Source of the DNA: Thiocapsa rosea
GTDB lineage: Bacteria; Pseudomonadota; Gammaproteobacteria; Chromatiales; Chromatiaceae
Assembly: GCF_003634315.1 (NCBI RefSeq)
Contig: NZ_RBXL01000001.1
Location: 728,501 to 792,500, forward strand
DNA: 64,000 bases
Reading direction: 5' to 3'
The notes beneath the pieces are model-generated. The model had not been told where the DNA came from, did no database searches, and saw only the letters and a list, made by a program, of their open reading frames with translations. Below are positions 1-8,329 of this stretch, piece by piece. Within the stretch, counting starts at the first letter, position 1. Every line of letters begins with the position of its first letter. Both the position numbers and the translations under genes were made by a program.

Positions 1-55
1 TGCACCAAACGTCGAACACACTCGAACATCAGCATCTCGCTCCGGGCGCGGTTTA
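1..55. repeat. intergenic repeat, type A module, cut by the window edge
   Basis: The right part of an 84-bp module that ends in CGCGGTTTA. The internal sequence (TGCACCAAAC, CTCGAACATCAGCATCTCGC) matches the complete module at 1562-1645. The final TTA at 53-55 is also the TAA stop codon of carA on the minus strand. The left half lies outside the window. Confidence 0.8.
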
Positions 56-1198
56 TGCCTTGCGGGCGCGCATGAGCTCGATGAAACGATCGAAGAGCGG
101 TGCGAGATCATGGGGACCCGGACTGGCCTCGGGGTGACCCTGGAATCCGAATGCGGGGCGATCACGATGCCGGATGCCCTGCAGACTGCCGTCGAACAAG
201 GAGCGATGGGTGGCCTCGACCGTCGGGGGCAGACTCTCCTCGTCGACCGCGAAGCCGTGGTTCTGGCTGCTGATCATGACCTCGCCGGTGGCGAGGTCCT
301 GCACCGGGTGATTCGCACCGTGATGGCCGAACTTCATCTTCAGCGTGCGCGCGCCGCTGGCGAGGCCCAGCAGCTGGTGGCCGAGACAGATGCCGAAGAG
401 CGGCATGTCGGCATCCAGCAGCTCGCGGATCGCCTCGATCGCATAATCGCAGGGCTCCGGATCGCCCGGACCGTTGGACAGAAAGACCCCGTCAGGCTTC
501 AGACCCAGCACCGTCGTCGCCGGCATGTGCGCGGGGACGACCGTGACGTGGCAGCCGCGCGAGGCGAGCATCCGCAGGATGTTGCGCTTGATGCCGTAGT
601 CGTAGGCGACGACATGGAAGGGCAGACGATCGCCGACCGGATGAATGGACTCGGGATGGCCCTCGCCCAGCACCCAGACGCCTTGGGTCCAGGCATAGGT
701 CTCGGAGGTCGAGGCATGCTGCGCCAGATCCATCCCCTTGAGGCCCGGAAAGCCCTGCGCCTCGCGCAGCGCCGCCGCCTCGTCGATCCCGTCGCCGGCC
801 TGAAGGCAGCCGTTTTGGGCGCCCTTCTCGCGCAGCAGTCGGGTCAACCGTCGGGTGTCGATATCGGCGATGCCGACGATGCCTTGGCGCCGCAGATAGG
901 CGTCGAGACGCTCGGTCATGCGAAAGTTGCTGGGCAGGATCGGCAGGTCGCGGATGATAAGACCGGCGGCCTGAACGCGGTCGGACTCCTCGTCCTCCGG
1001 GTTCGTCCCGACATTGCCGATATGCGGGTAGGTCAGGGTGACGAGCTGTCGCAGATAGGAGGGATCGGTGAGGATCTCCTGATATCCGGACATAGCGGTG
1101 TTGAACACCACCTCGCCGACGCTCGATCCATCGGCGCCGATCGACGTTCCCCGGAAGACGGAGCCGTCCTCCAGCACGAGTACCGCGGGTTTGCTCAA
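53..1198 (-). CDS. carA: carbamoyl-phosphate synthase small (glutaminase) subunit
   Basis: Releases ammonia from glutamine and channels it to CarB for carbamoyl phosphate, the precursor of arginine and pyrimidines. The N-terminal CPSase domain ([12 protein letters not shown], then [20 protein letters not shown]) precedes a class I glutamine amidotransferase domain with the nucleophile in [11 protein letters not shown] and the late [10 protein letters not shown] motif. I chose a TTG start at 1198 because GGAG sits six bases upstream and the protein is then 381 residues, the usual CarA length; the reading frame runs on to 1444 but that extension is not conserved-looking. carB is expected beyond the left edge. 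The stop codon is provided by the end of an intergenic repeat. Confidence 0.95.
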   Translation of the reverse strand: MSKPAVLVLEDGSVFRGTSIGADGSSVGEVVFNTAMSGYQEILTDPSYLRQLVTLTYPHIGNVGTNPEDEESDRVQAAGLIIRDLPILPSNFRMTERLDAYLRRQGIVGIADIDTRRLTRLLREKGAQNGCLQAGDGIDEAAALREAQGFPGLKGMDLAQHASTSETYAWTQGVWVLGEGHPESIHPVGDRLPFHVVAYDYGIKRNILRMLASRGCHVTVVPAHMPATTVLGLKPDGVFLSNGPGDPEPCDYAIEAIRELLDADMPLFGICLGHQLLGLASGARTLKMKFGHHGANHPVQDLATGEVMISSQNHGFAVDEESLPPTVEATHRSLFDGSLQGIRHRDRPAFGFQGHPEASPGPHDLAPLFDRFIELMRARKA

Positions 1199-1454
1199 GG
1201 GTTTCTCCGATCCGGGCGGGGGCGTACAAGGGCCGCGACGCGAACGTGGGTGACGGCACAATGTCGCCTGGGCGGGCACACAGGCACCGACCTGACCCGT
1301 CGGAATTCTAAAGAAGCCGCGCTCGAGTGTCCATGCGCACCGTGATGACGAACGACGACAAGCCGCAGAACGGCAGGGCCGAAAAGTGCTCGCGCTGCCG
1401 GCAGAGGGGTCCGCAACGAGACCTGCGTCTCGGACGCAGTGCAAGAATCAGTAT
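1199..1454. other. carA upstream region without recognised gene
   Basis: Together with the repeat that follows, this gives about 440 bases between carA and trxC. No convincing ORF was seen. It should hold the carA promoter, since carA reads leftwards from 1198, but I could not pick a clear -35/-10 pair. Confidence 0.4.
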
Positions 1455-1645
1455 TAAACCGCGCCCGGCGCGGTATGCGATGTTTCGGATGGGATCGGCC
1501 AAGGCAGGCATGGCGGCCGTTGGAGCCGACGCGCTTTAATGTACTCGAAAATTTATCATTCTAAACCGCGTCCCCGCTAAGGGCTGTAGATGCACCAAAC
1601 CTCGAGCACACTCGAAAATCAGCATTTCGCCCCGGACGCGGTTTA
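1455..1645. repeat. composite intergenic repeat (module B + linker + module A)
   Basis: Module B spans 1455-1538 and module A spans 1562-1645, separated by an AT-rich linker. Module A has an 11-bp perfect terminal inverted repeat, AAACCGCGTCC at the left and GGACGCGGTTT at the right. Module B begins TAAACCGCGCC and ends in a weaker GACGCGCTTTA. The last TTA (1643-1645) is the TAA stop of trxC. The modules could fold as long stem-loops and end transcription from either side. Confidence 0.85.
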
Positions 1646-2077
1646 GAGCGCCTGCCGCGCCCAGGCGATGATCCCGTTCGTATCCATCGCCCCAGCCGTG
1701 CGCGCGACCTCCGCACCCCCGCGAAACAGCGCCAGTGTCGGGATGCTGCGGATGCCGAAACGCGCACCCAGGGCTTGAGCCTCCTCGGTGTTGATCTTGA
1801 CCAGACGCATGTTCGGCTCGAGCCGAGCGGCGGCGGCCTCGAAGGCCGGGGCCATCATCCGGCAGGGTCCGCACCAGGGCGCCCAGAAATCCACCAGAAG
1901 CGGCAGATCGCTGCGCGAGAGATGGCGCGCAAATCGGGGCTCGTCCAGCGCCAGCGGCTGGCCGAGAAACAGCTGACCGTGACACTTGCCGCATTTCGCG
2001 GCGGCACCGAGACGCTCCCGAGGAACCCGGTTGACCGCGTCGCAGGCGGGGCAAACAACGTGAAGCGATTCGGACAT
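1643..2077 (-). CDS. trxC: thioredoxin 2
   Basis: Cytosolic disulfide reductase with a zinc-binding N-terminal extension. The 144-residue product has two CxxC pairs near the N-terminus (CPAC and CGKC), typical of TrxC, followed by a thioredoxin fold with the active site WAPWCGPCRM and the cis-proline segment RSIPTLALF. An AGGAG lies about eight bases before the ATG. The stop codon lies inside the end of the adjoining repeat. TrxC is usually an oxidative-stress thioredoxin; no OxyR site could be identified. Confidence 0.95.
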   Translation of the reverse strand: MSESLHVVCPACDAVNRVPRERLGAAAKCGKCHGQLFLGQPLALDEPRFARHLSRSDLPLLVDFWAPWCGPCRMMAPAFEAAAARLEPNMRLVKINTEEAQALGARFGIRSIPTLALFRGGAEVARTAGAMDTNGIIAWARQAL

Positions 2078-2159
2078 GGCGATAACTCCTTGCGGTTGGA
2101 TCCGGATACCCGGCTCGATCGGCTTGAATCGGCCTGATCCGACAGTTATGTTCGACTGT

Positions 2160-2352
2160 TAAACCGCGCCCGATGCGGTATGCGTCGTTTGTTGGAAGGT
2201 CTCGGCCGCGCCAGCTCCGATGACTGTCGGAGCTGGCGCGGTTTAAGATATTCAAAGATATTCAATTTTAAACCGCGTCTCCATAAAGGTCGGAAACATC
2301 CGTGAGCCCGACACAACATGACAAAGACGCATGTCGCTCTGGGCGCGGTTTA
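2160..2352. repeat. composite intergenic repeat (module B + linker + module C)
   Basis: Module B (2160-2245) and module C (2269-2352) both begin TAAACCGCG and end CGCGGTTTA, separated by an AT-rich linker. This fills most of the space between the divergent trxC and cnoX genes. The interior of module C (ACGCATGTCGCTCTGGGCGC) resembles the copies at 47954 and 59439 read in reverse. Confidence 0.85.
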
Positions 2353-2392
2353 GATCCACGCCATCCGATCCGTCTTCAGGAGTGTCCCGATC

Positions 2393-3253
2393 ATGGCCGA
2401 TTCACCGAATATTGTGACCGTTACGGCGGAGAATTTTCAGGCGGTTGTCCTGGATGGCTCGTTCGACCGCCCTGTTCTCGTCGACTTCTGGGCCGACTGG
2501 TGTGCGCCCTGCCGCATGCTGATGCCCATCCTCGCCAATCTGGCCGCCGAGTACCGCGGGCGGTTCATTCTGGCCAAGGTCAACACCGAAGAGCAACAGG
2601 CACTGGCCGCCGAGTTCGGTATCCGCAGCCTTCCGACGGTGCAGTTGTTCAAGTCCGGGCGCCCCGTAGATCAATTCATGGGCGCCCTTCCCGAGGGTCA
2701 GATCCGCGAATTTCTCGACCGGCACATCCCGCGCGCCTCCGACGGGCTCTTGGCTCAGGCGCAGGGTCTGCTGGTGGCGGGCGATCTCGCCGGTGCCCGA
2801 GCCCTGATCGATCGGGCACGCGAGGCGGATCCGGAGAATGTACGCCTGGCGCTCGCCGAGCTTCAACTCTTGGCGGCACAGGGCGAGATCGCCGAGGCGC
2901 AGGCGGCGATCGACAAGCTCCCGATCGAGCTTGCAGGCGAGCCCGAGGTCTTGGCGCTGCGAGGACAGCTGCGGTTCGCGACGGCGCTCGAGGATGCACC
3001 GCCGGAAGCGGAGCTGATCGCGCGACTCTCCGAGGACCCCAAGGACAGCCTGGCCCGCTACCAGCTCGCCGCGCACCAGGTCTTGCGCGGTGATTACGCG
3101 TCCGCGCTCGAAAATCTACTGACCCTCATGAAACGCGATCGCGCGTTTCAGGACGACGCCGGACGCAAAGGGATGCTTGCAGTCTTCGATCTGCTCGGCG
3201 GCGGCGACCTGGTCGCCGGGTATCGCGCCAAGATGATGAATGCACTCTACTGA
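2393..3253 (+). CDS. cnoX: thioredoxin-like co-chaperone CnoX (YbbN)
   Basis: A 286-residue protein with an N-terminal thioredoxin domain (active site WADWCAPCRM, residues about 30-40; cis-Pro in RSLPTVQLF) and a C-terminal TPR-like helical half from about residue 120 (repeated alanine/leucine helices such as LAELQLLAAQGEIAEAQAA). This architecture and length match CnoX/YbbN, a chaperedoxin that protects proteins from oxidative aggregation and hands them to GroEL or DnaK. Unlike the E. coli protein, both active-site cysteines are present, so redox activity is likely. Start chosen at the ATG followed by ADSPNIVTV. Confidence 0.88.
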   Translation: MADSPNIVTVTAENFQAVVLDGSFDRPVLVDFWADWCAPCRMLMPILANLAAEYRGRFILAKVNTEEQQALAAEFGIRSLPTVQLFKSGRPVDQFMGALPEGQIREFLDRHIPRASDGLLAQAQGLLVAGDLAGARALIDRAREADPENVRLALAELQLLAAQGEIAEAQAAIDKLPIELAGEPEVLALRGQLRFATALEDAPPEAELIARLSEDPKDSLARYQLAAHQVLRGDYASALENLLTLMKRDRAFQDDAGRKGMLAVFDLLGGGDLVAGYRAKMMNALY

Positions 3254-3358
3254 GTCGCGTGCCGAGCGATCCTCTCGGGTCGGATGTGTTTTCGGCCTCG
3301 TGCGTGACAACGCCCTTTGTGCGACCGGAAATTGCCGTTGTGGTGCCTGGCGCAGCGG

Positions 3359-4738
3359 TCACTCGGCCCGATGTCGAAAGAGACCGAGGTCTTCCCAAGG
3401 ATGGCCGAGCCATTGCGGTATCTCATGTGCAGCCTGGTCCCGTGACTCGTCGCAGCATCCGCACACACCGGCCACGGCGATCAGGGTCTCGCCCGAGAAC
3501 ACCAAGGGGACGTAGGGGCGCAACCAGCGCGGGATCCCGGTTTCCTGAAAGAGGTTCTTGAGGGTACGGCGGCGGGATGTCGGCCGCGGCCGGCAGGTCT
3601 GCCCGATCGAGCCGAAGCACACCCTTGTGGTTGTGGCCATCTCCGCCCGTCTCGCCTGCTCCGAGCCGCCGCTCGCGTCCGCCCATTGCAGCCACCCGAG
3701 CCCCTTCGGAAGCGCGAGCACGGGCGGTACCCCGCTCGGCGCTCGACGGATCATCAATGCGCCGGGAGGCGGCGGCAAGGGCGCGAGGGCGAAGAGGTCG
3801 TCTCGATAGCGACGTACCTCGCAACCGAACCAGGCGACCAGCGGATCGGCATCCGCACAAGCCGGAAGGACCTCGTCGAGGATGCGTTCGAGATGGCGCG
3901 CGTCGGGCAGCGCGAAGCCGCGGCGACGCAGCCACAGGCGTAATACGGCCTTGCGTCGCGAGCCCCCCAACCCGCCGAGCGCCCGAATCCCGAGTGTGCC
4001 CGGATGCGCGCCGGCGCACCTGTCCATCAGCTCCGACGCCAGACCATCAACCAGGTGAGCCGCCTCGGCACAATGACCCGCACTGCGGGAGAGGGTCGCG
4101 GAGAGTCCCGGCCAGCGCGCCCTCAGCACGGGGACAACCCTGTTGCGCAGATAATTGCGGTCCATCCGGAGCGATGCGTTGCTCGGATCCTCGATCCACG
4201 ACAGCCCGAAGAAGCGGACATATTGCGCCAGCGTCGCCCTCGGGACATCCAGCAGTGGCCGCACCAGACGGCCCTGGCCAAGCTCGGACTCGCGCGGCAT
4301 CGCCGCCAACCCGTGCACCCCGCTCCCGCGCAAGAGTGCGAGCAGCAGCGTCTCGGCCTGATCGTCTTGATTGTGGGCCGTCAGCATGAGATCGCCCGGC
4401 CGCAGCACCGCGGCGAGCGCGCGATAGCGTGCCTCGCGCGCCGTCGCCTCGAGGCTCTCTCCGGGGATGGGTTTGAGATGCAGACAGCGCACCACGAGAG
4501 GCACCCCGAGTACGTCGCAGATGCGGCGACAGTGATCGGCCCACAGGGGCGAGTCGGGTTGGAGACCGTGGTCGATGTGAATCGCCCGCAGTGTGCCGGG
4601 CACGTCATCGGCTCGGGCGGCAGCGGCGTGAAGCAACGCCGTCGAATCCGTTCCGCCGCTGAAGGCGACCCAGCAGTCTCCGAACGGGCCGAGTCGGCAC
4701 AGCGCCTCGGCCAAGCGCTCCGGGACACGCCCGGTCAT
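3359..4738 (-). CDS. tilS: tRNA(Ile)-lysidine synthase
   Basis: Ligates lysine to C34 of the minor tRNA-Ile(CAU), changing both its codon reading and its charging. The 459-residue product has the PP-loop ATP-binding motif AFSGGTDSTALLH at residues about 24-36, and then the conserved HNQDDQAETLLL and RDRNYLRN-like segments (here RMDRNYLRNRV). A C-terminal TilS domain carries RRRTLKNLFQ. The ATG lies four bases after the accA stop, so the two are probably co-transcribed, an arrangement common in gammaproteobacteria. Confidence 0.95.
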   Translation of the reverse strand: MTGRVPERLAEALCRLGPFGDCWVAFSGGTDSTALLHAAAARADDVPGTLRAIHIDHGLQPDSPLWADHCRRICDVLGVPLVVRCLHLKPIPGESLEATAREARYRALAAVLRPGDLMLTAHNQDDQAETLLLALLRGSGVHGLAAMPRESELGQGRLVRPLLDVPRATLAQYVRFFGLSWIEDPSNASLRMDRNYLRNRVVPVLRARWPGLSATLSRSAGHCAEAAHLVDGLASELMDRCAGAHPGTLGIRALGGLGGSRRKAVLRLWLRRRGFALPDARHLERILDEVLPACADADPLVAWFGCEVRRYRDDLFALAPLPPPPGALMIRRAPSGVPPVLALPKGLGWLQWADASGGSEQARRAEMATTTRVCFGSIGQTCRPRPTSRRRTLKNLFQETGIPRWLRPYVPLVFSGETLIAVAGVCGCCDESRDQAAHEIPQWLGHPWEDLGLFRHRAE

Positions 4739-4742
4739 GGCC

Positions 4743-5717
4743 TCACCGCGGCGCCGGGCGTTCGTCCTTGAACTTGCCGTAGCCCATCAAGCGCTTGTAA
4801 CGCCCGGCGATCAGGACATCCGGGTCGGTCCCGCACAGCTCGTCGAGACGCGCCACCAAGGCGGCCTTGATCGAGGCCGCGGTCGCCTCCGGGTTGCGGT
4901 GGGCGCCGCCGAGCGGCTCCTTGATGATCTGATCGATCAGACCCTGCTCGAGCAGCTTGTCCGAGGTGATGGCCATCGCCTCGGCGGCAAGCTGGGCCTT
5001 GTCGGCGCTCTTCCAGAGGATCGATGCGCAGCCCTCGGGCGAGATGACCGAGTAGGTACTGAACTGCAGCATGCCCAACCAGTCGCCGACACCGATGGCC
5101 AAGGCGCCTCCCGAGCCGCCCTCGCCGACGACCGTGCAGAGGATGGGGGTGCGCAGCCTGGACATCTCGCGAAGGTTGCGTGCGATCGCCTCGCTCTGGC
5201 CGCGCTCCTCGGCACCGACACCCGGATAGGCACCGGGCGTGTCGATGAAGGTGAGAATCGGCAGGTCGAAGCGCTCGGCCATCTCCATCAGACGCAGCGC
5301 CTTGCGATAGCCCTCGGGACGCGGCATCCCGAAGTTGCGCAGGATCTTCTCCTTGGTGTCGCGGCCCTTCTGATGGCCGATGACCATGACCGGCCGACCC
5401 CCGATCCGGGCCAACCCGCCGATGATGGCGGGATCGTCCGCGAAGGCCCGATCGCCGTGCAGCTCATGGAACTCGTCGAAGATCCGCCGCACATAGTCGA
5501 GAAGATAGGGCCGCTGCGGATGCCGCGAGAGCTGCGAGATCTGCCAAGGGCTGAGCGCGGAGAAGATGGAATCGGTCAGCGCGACACACTTGGTATGAAG
5601 CCGCTCGATCTCTTCTTGGATATTCAGCTCGTTGTCGAAGCCGACGAGCCGCAGCTCTTCGATCTTGGCCTCGAGCTCGGCGATGGGCTGTTCGAAGTCG
5701 AGAAAGTTCAGGTCCAT
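4743..5717 (-). CDS. accA: acetyl-CoA carboxylase carboxyltransferase subunit alpha
   Basis: With AccD, transfers the carboxyl group from biotin to acetyl-CoA, the first step of fatty acid synthesis. The N-terminus [17 protein letters not shown] is almost the E. coli sequence, and the body shows the crotonase-like core with [16 protein letters not shown] chose the ATG at 5717, giving 324 residues and aligning the N-terminus with the family; two upstream codons (GTG GTT) are also open. The gene is followed after four bases by tilS. Confidence 0.96.
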   Translation of the reverse strand: MDLNFLDFEQPIAELEAKIEELRLVGFDNELNIQEEIERLHTKCVALTDSIFSALSPWQISQLSRHPQRPYLLDYVRRIFDEFHELHGDRAFADDPAIIGGLARIGGRPVMVIGHQKGRDTKEKILRNFGMPRPEGYRKALRLMEMAERFDLPILTFIDTPGAYPGVGAEERGQSEAIARNLREMSRLRTPILCTVVGEGGSGGALAIGVGDWLGMLQFSTYSVISPEGCASILWKSADKAQLAAEAMAITSDKLLEQGLIDQIIKEPLGGAHRNPEATAASIKAALVARLDELCGTDPDVLIAGRYKRLMGYGKFKDERPAPR

Positions 5718-5879
5718 AACCACAGGATCGTCGTTGGAAGCTGCGGGAGTCTGGCATTGCCGTCCCGCGAGTTCAAGCCGTCATCGACGATCCTCGGGTT
5801 GCCGGCACGCAGCGTAACGACGCGCAAGGCTGCAGCGAAGCGCCCTGCCGGGCGATCGACCCGCACCGCATGAACGATC

Positions 5880-6070
5880 AAACCGCGTCCGGAGCGAGAT
5901 GCTGAGTCCCGGGCGAGTCCAATGGTGAGCGCACTCCCCGAACCTCAGCGGGGTCCGGCTTAAAGTTCTTGGTTTTTTAAAATCCTAAACCGCGTCAGCT
6001 CGGACGTTGAAAGATCTCGCCGAGGCATCTTCGATCCAAAAACGACGCATACCGCTCCGGACGCGGTTTA
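5880..6070. repeat. composite intergenic repeat (module A reversed + linker + module B reversed)
   Basis: The module at 5880-5963 begins AAACCGCGTCC and has a degraded right end (GGCTTAAAG). The module at 5986-6070 begins TAAACCGCGTC and ends GGACGCGGTTTA. The TTA at 6068-6070 is the TAA stop of the DUF3096 gene. This accounts for most of the 350-base gap between accA and that gene. Confidence 0.85.
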
Positions 6071-6364
6071 GACGCGAATGACACCGGCCTCGAGTAATCC
6101 GACGAGGATCAGATAGATCCCGATGACATAGTTGAGGATGTTGGGCTTAACCAAGATGAGCACACCGGCGACCAGCGCGATGATGGTCTGCGCCTTCATG
6201 GCCTGCCCCTGGTAGACCAGCAGGAGCCCGAGGGCCCCGATTGCGAGCAGATAGGTCGCCACGGCGTAGTTGAGAACACGCGGAGCGATCAGGATGATGA
6301 GGCCCGCAACGATCGCGAGCACGGCCTGCAACGGCCACTGCACGAGGAAGCTCGGGATCTCCAT
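6068..6364 (-). CDS. DUF3096-like small membrane protein
   Basis: A 98-residue, almost wholly hydrophobic protein made of two tandem copies of the same short hairpin: AGLIILIAPRVLNYAVATYL and AGVLILVKPNILNYVIGIYL. This duplicated motif is that of DUF3096. The function is unknown. I chose the ATG at 6364 (MEIPSFLVQW) because AGAGGTG sits about eight bases upstream and the 21 extra codons upstream do not look coding. Four transmembrane segments are expected. Confidence 0.75.
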   Translation of the reverse strand: MEIPSFLVQWPLQAVLAIVAGLIILIAPRVLNYAVATYLLAIGALGLLLVYQGQAMKAQTIIALVAGVLILVKPNILNYVIGIYLILVGLLEAGVIRV

Positions 6365-6501
6365 CGGTGTGTCACCTCTTCCGGTATGGTTGAAGCTCGT
6401 GGTGCGGCATCGATACGTGGGAATCACGGGGACTCGGGGACACTCGGCAGCGATCCGGAATCAACATGAAACACTTCATTTTGATCCGTCACTTGGCCGA
6501 A

Positions 6502-7209
6502 TCAGGGGCTCGCCGATCCGACGAGATCATCCAGGATTGTGCCCATCAGACGATTGGCCTCGGCATAAACGGCCGCATCGACCCCGCGAATGGCCGCCTC
6601 GGACTGGATCCAAGGTGCGGGAACCAACTCGTCCCTGCAGTGATCGAGGATCGCCGCGGCGCTCTCCGGCGTGGTTTCCAGGTGGAACTGGAGCCCGACC
6701 ACCTGTCGGCCGATGCGGAACGCCTGATTCTCGCACGCCGCGCTGCGCGCCAGTCGCACTGCGCCGGGCGGTAGATCGAAGGTCTCGCCGTGCCAGTGGA
6801 AGACCCGGCTTTCGGCCGGAAAGCGGCAGCAAGCTTCACCCGGGGCGGCGTCCTCGGAACCCCCAAAAATCGGGAACCAGCCGATCTCCTTCTCGACGTT
6901 GGGATAGACGCGGGCACCGAGTGCGTCGGCGATCAGTTGCGCACCAAGGCAGACCCCCAGCACGCGAACCCCGTGGGCGATCGCCTCGCGTAAAAACTGC
7001 TTCTCGGCGCGCAGCCAAGGCAACTGCGCCTTGTCGTTGACGCTCATCGGACCGCCCATCACGATGACCAGGTCGAGGCCGGCGACCGGCGGGAGCAGGC
7101 CGTCGCCATAGAAGCGCGTGTAGGCCGGGGTCACGCCACGCGACGCCAACCAAGGCGCCATCGCGCCGATGTCCTCGAACGGGACGTGTTGCAGGACCTG
7201 AACCCTCAT
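6502..7209 (-). CDS. class I glutamine amidotransferase-like protein
   Basis: A 235-residue stand-alone GATase domain of the GMP-synthase-like type. It has the oxyanion strand VIVMGGPMSVND, the nucleophile elbow GVCLGAQLIA and a later histidine-containing segment, VVGLQFHLETT, in place of the usual HPE motif (the glutamate is present two residues on). Such proteins act on gamma-glutamyl substrates or serve as amidotransferases for unknown partners. The substrate cannot be told. It stands alone between two repeat-filled intergenic regions. Confidence 0.8.
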   Translation of the reverse strand: MRVQVLQHVPFEDIGAMAPWLASRGVTPAYTRFYGDGLLPPVAGLDLVIVMGGPMSVNDKAQLPWLRAEKQFLREAIAHGVRVLGVCLGAQLIADALGARVYPNVEKEIGWFPIFGGSEDAAPGEACCRFPAESRVFHWHGETFDLPPGAVRLARSAACENQAFRIGRQVVGLQFHLETTPESAAAILDHCRDELVPAPWIQSEAAIRGVDAAVYAEANRLMGTILDDLVGSASP

Positions 7210-7407
7210 GGATCATCTCCTTAGTCGCATCGGCTGCGGCTCGGATCGCTGTCGGCAGCCGGCGGAAGCGGGTCAATTTGAAACGCAAAGGCGCGAAGGA
7301 CGCAAAGGGTTTTCGCGGGCCGCCTCGACCCGATACCGGATAGAATGGCGCCCGCCCATGCCCTGATGTGTACTCAGTACGCGCCGGCTTTTCGGCGTCC
7401 CGGCATC
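7210..7407. other. intergenic region, no gene seen
   Basis: Together with the repeat that follows it separates the amidotransferase from the ABC operon by about 450 bases. It contains a GCGAAGGACGCAAAGGG stretch like common intergenic debris. No ORF was supported. Confidence 0.3.
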
Positions 7408-7600
7408 TAAACCGCATCCAGAGCGAGATGCTGATTTTCGAGTGAGTTCAAGGTTTCTTGCATCCACAGTCCTTAGCAGAGACGCGGTTTAAAATTTATA
7501 TATTTTTTAATACTTTAAACCGCGCCAGCTCCAGCGGTCATCAAGTCTGCCGGGGCCGACCCCATCCAAAAACATCGCATACCGCGTTGGGCGCGGTTTA
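7408..7600. repeat. composite intergenic repeat (module A reversed + linker + module B reversed)
   Basis: Module A reversed spans 7408-7491, from TAAACCGCATCC to GACGCGGTTTA. Module B reversed spans 7516-7600, from TAAACCGCGCC to GGGCGCGGTTTA. The linker is an almost pure A/T stretch. The B module is close to identical with the one at 48059-48143. Confidence 0.88.
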
Positions 7601-7657
7601 AATCACTGTTCAAGATCTCGTTTTTATTCACTCACCACTCACCACGATCGATCACCG

Positions 7658-8329
7658 ATGCTGTCCATCGAAAACCTCTCGAAGCGTTTCGACACCTCCC
7701 TGGATCACCCACTCTTCGAGCAGGTCTCCTTGGCCCTCTCGCCGGGCGAGTCGGTCGCCGTGATGGGCGAGTCCGGCGTGGGCAAGTCGACCCTGCTCAA
7801 CTGCATCGCGGGTCTCGAGCCGGTCGACGGCGGTCGCATCCGACTGCGGAACACGGAGGTGACCGCGCTCGACGAGGACGCCTGCTCGCGGCTGCGTCGG
7901 CGCGAGCTGGGGTTCGTGTTCCAAGCGTTCCATGTCCTGCCGCATCTGACCTTGGCCCAGAACGTCGCCCTGCCGCTATGGCTGCTCGACGAGAAGGAGG
8001 CCGTCGCCGACCGGCGCGCCCGCGCCATGCTCGAGCGGGTCGGATTGGGTCGGCGCGGCGACGACTGGCCGCGTCATCTCTCCGGCGGCGAGCTGCAGCG
8101 TGTCGCCATCGCACGCGCATTGGTGCACGCGCCGGCGGTCGTACTCTGCGACGAGCCGACCGGAAACCTCGACCCCGAACGCGCACAGGGCGTGCTCAAG
8201 CTGCTGTTCGAGGGCATCCACAACGCCGGAGCGATCGGGATCCTGGTCACCCACTCGCGCGCGGCGGCCGCCCATGCCGACCGGATCCTGCGGCTGACCG
8301 CGAGCGGCCTGGTCGAGGATGCGGGATAA
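7658..8329 (+). CDS. ABC transporter ATP-binding protein (LolD/MacB-like, AttE-like)
   Basis: The ATPase of an AttEFGH-type exporter or lipoprotein-handling system. The 223 residues carry Walker A (GESGVGKST), a signature motif HLSGGELQRVAIARAL, Walker B (VVLCDEPTGNLD) and the H-loop TH in ILVTHSRAA. Family resemblance is to the FtsE/LolD/MacB group, whose permeases have a single FtsX domain and do not import solutes. It overlaps the permease gene by 11 bases. Confidence 0.88.
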   Translation: MLSIENLSKRFDTSLDHPLFEQVSLALSPGESVAVMGESGVGKSTLLNCIAGLEPVDGGRIRLRNTEVTALDEDACSRLRRRELGFVFQAFHVLPHLTLAQNVALPLWLLDEKEAVADRRARAMLERVGLGRRGDDWPRHLSGGELQRVAIARALVHAPAVVLCDEPTGNLDPERAQGVLKLLFEGIHNAGAIGILVTHSRAAAAHADRILRLTASGLVEDAG

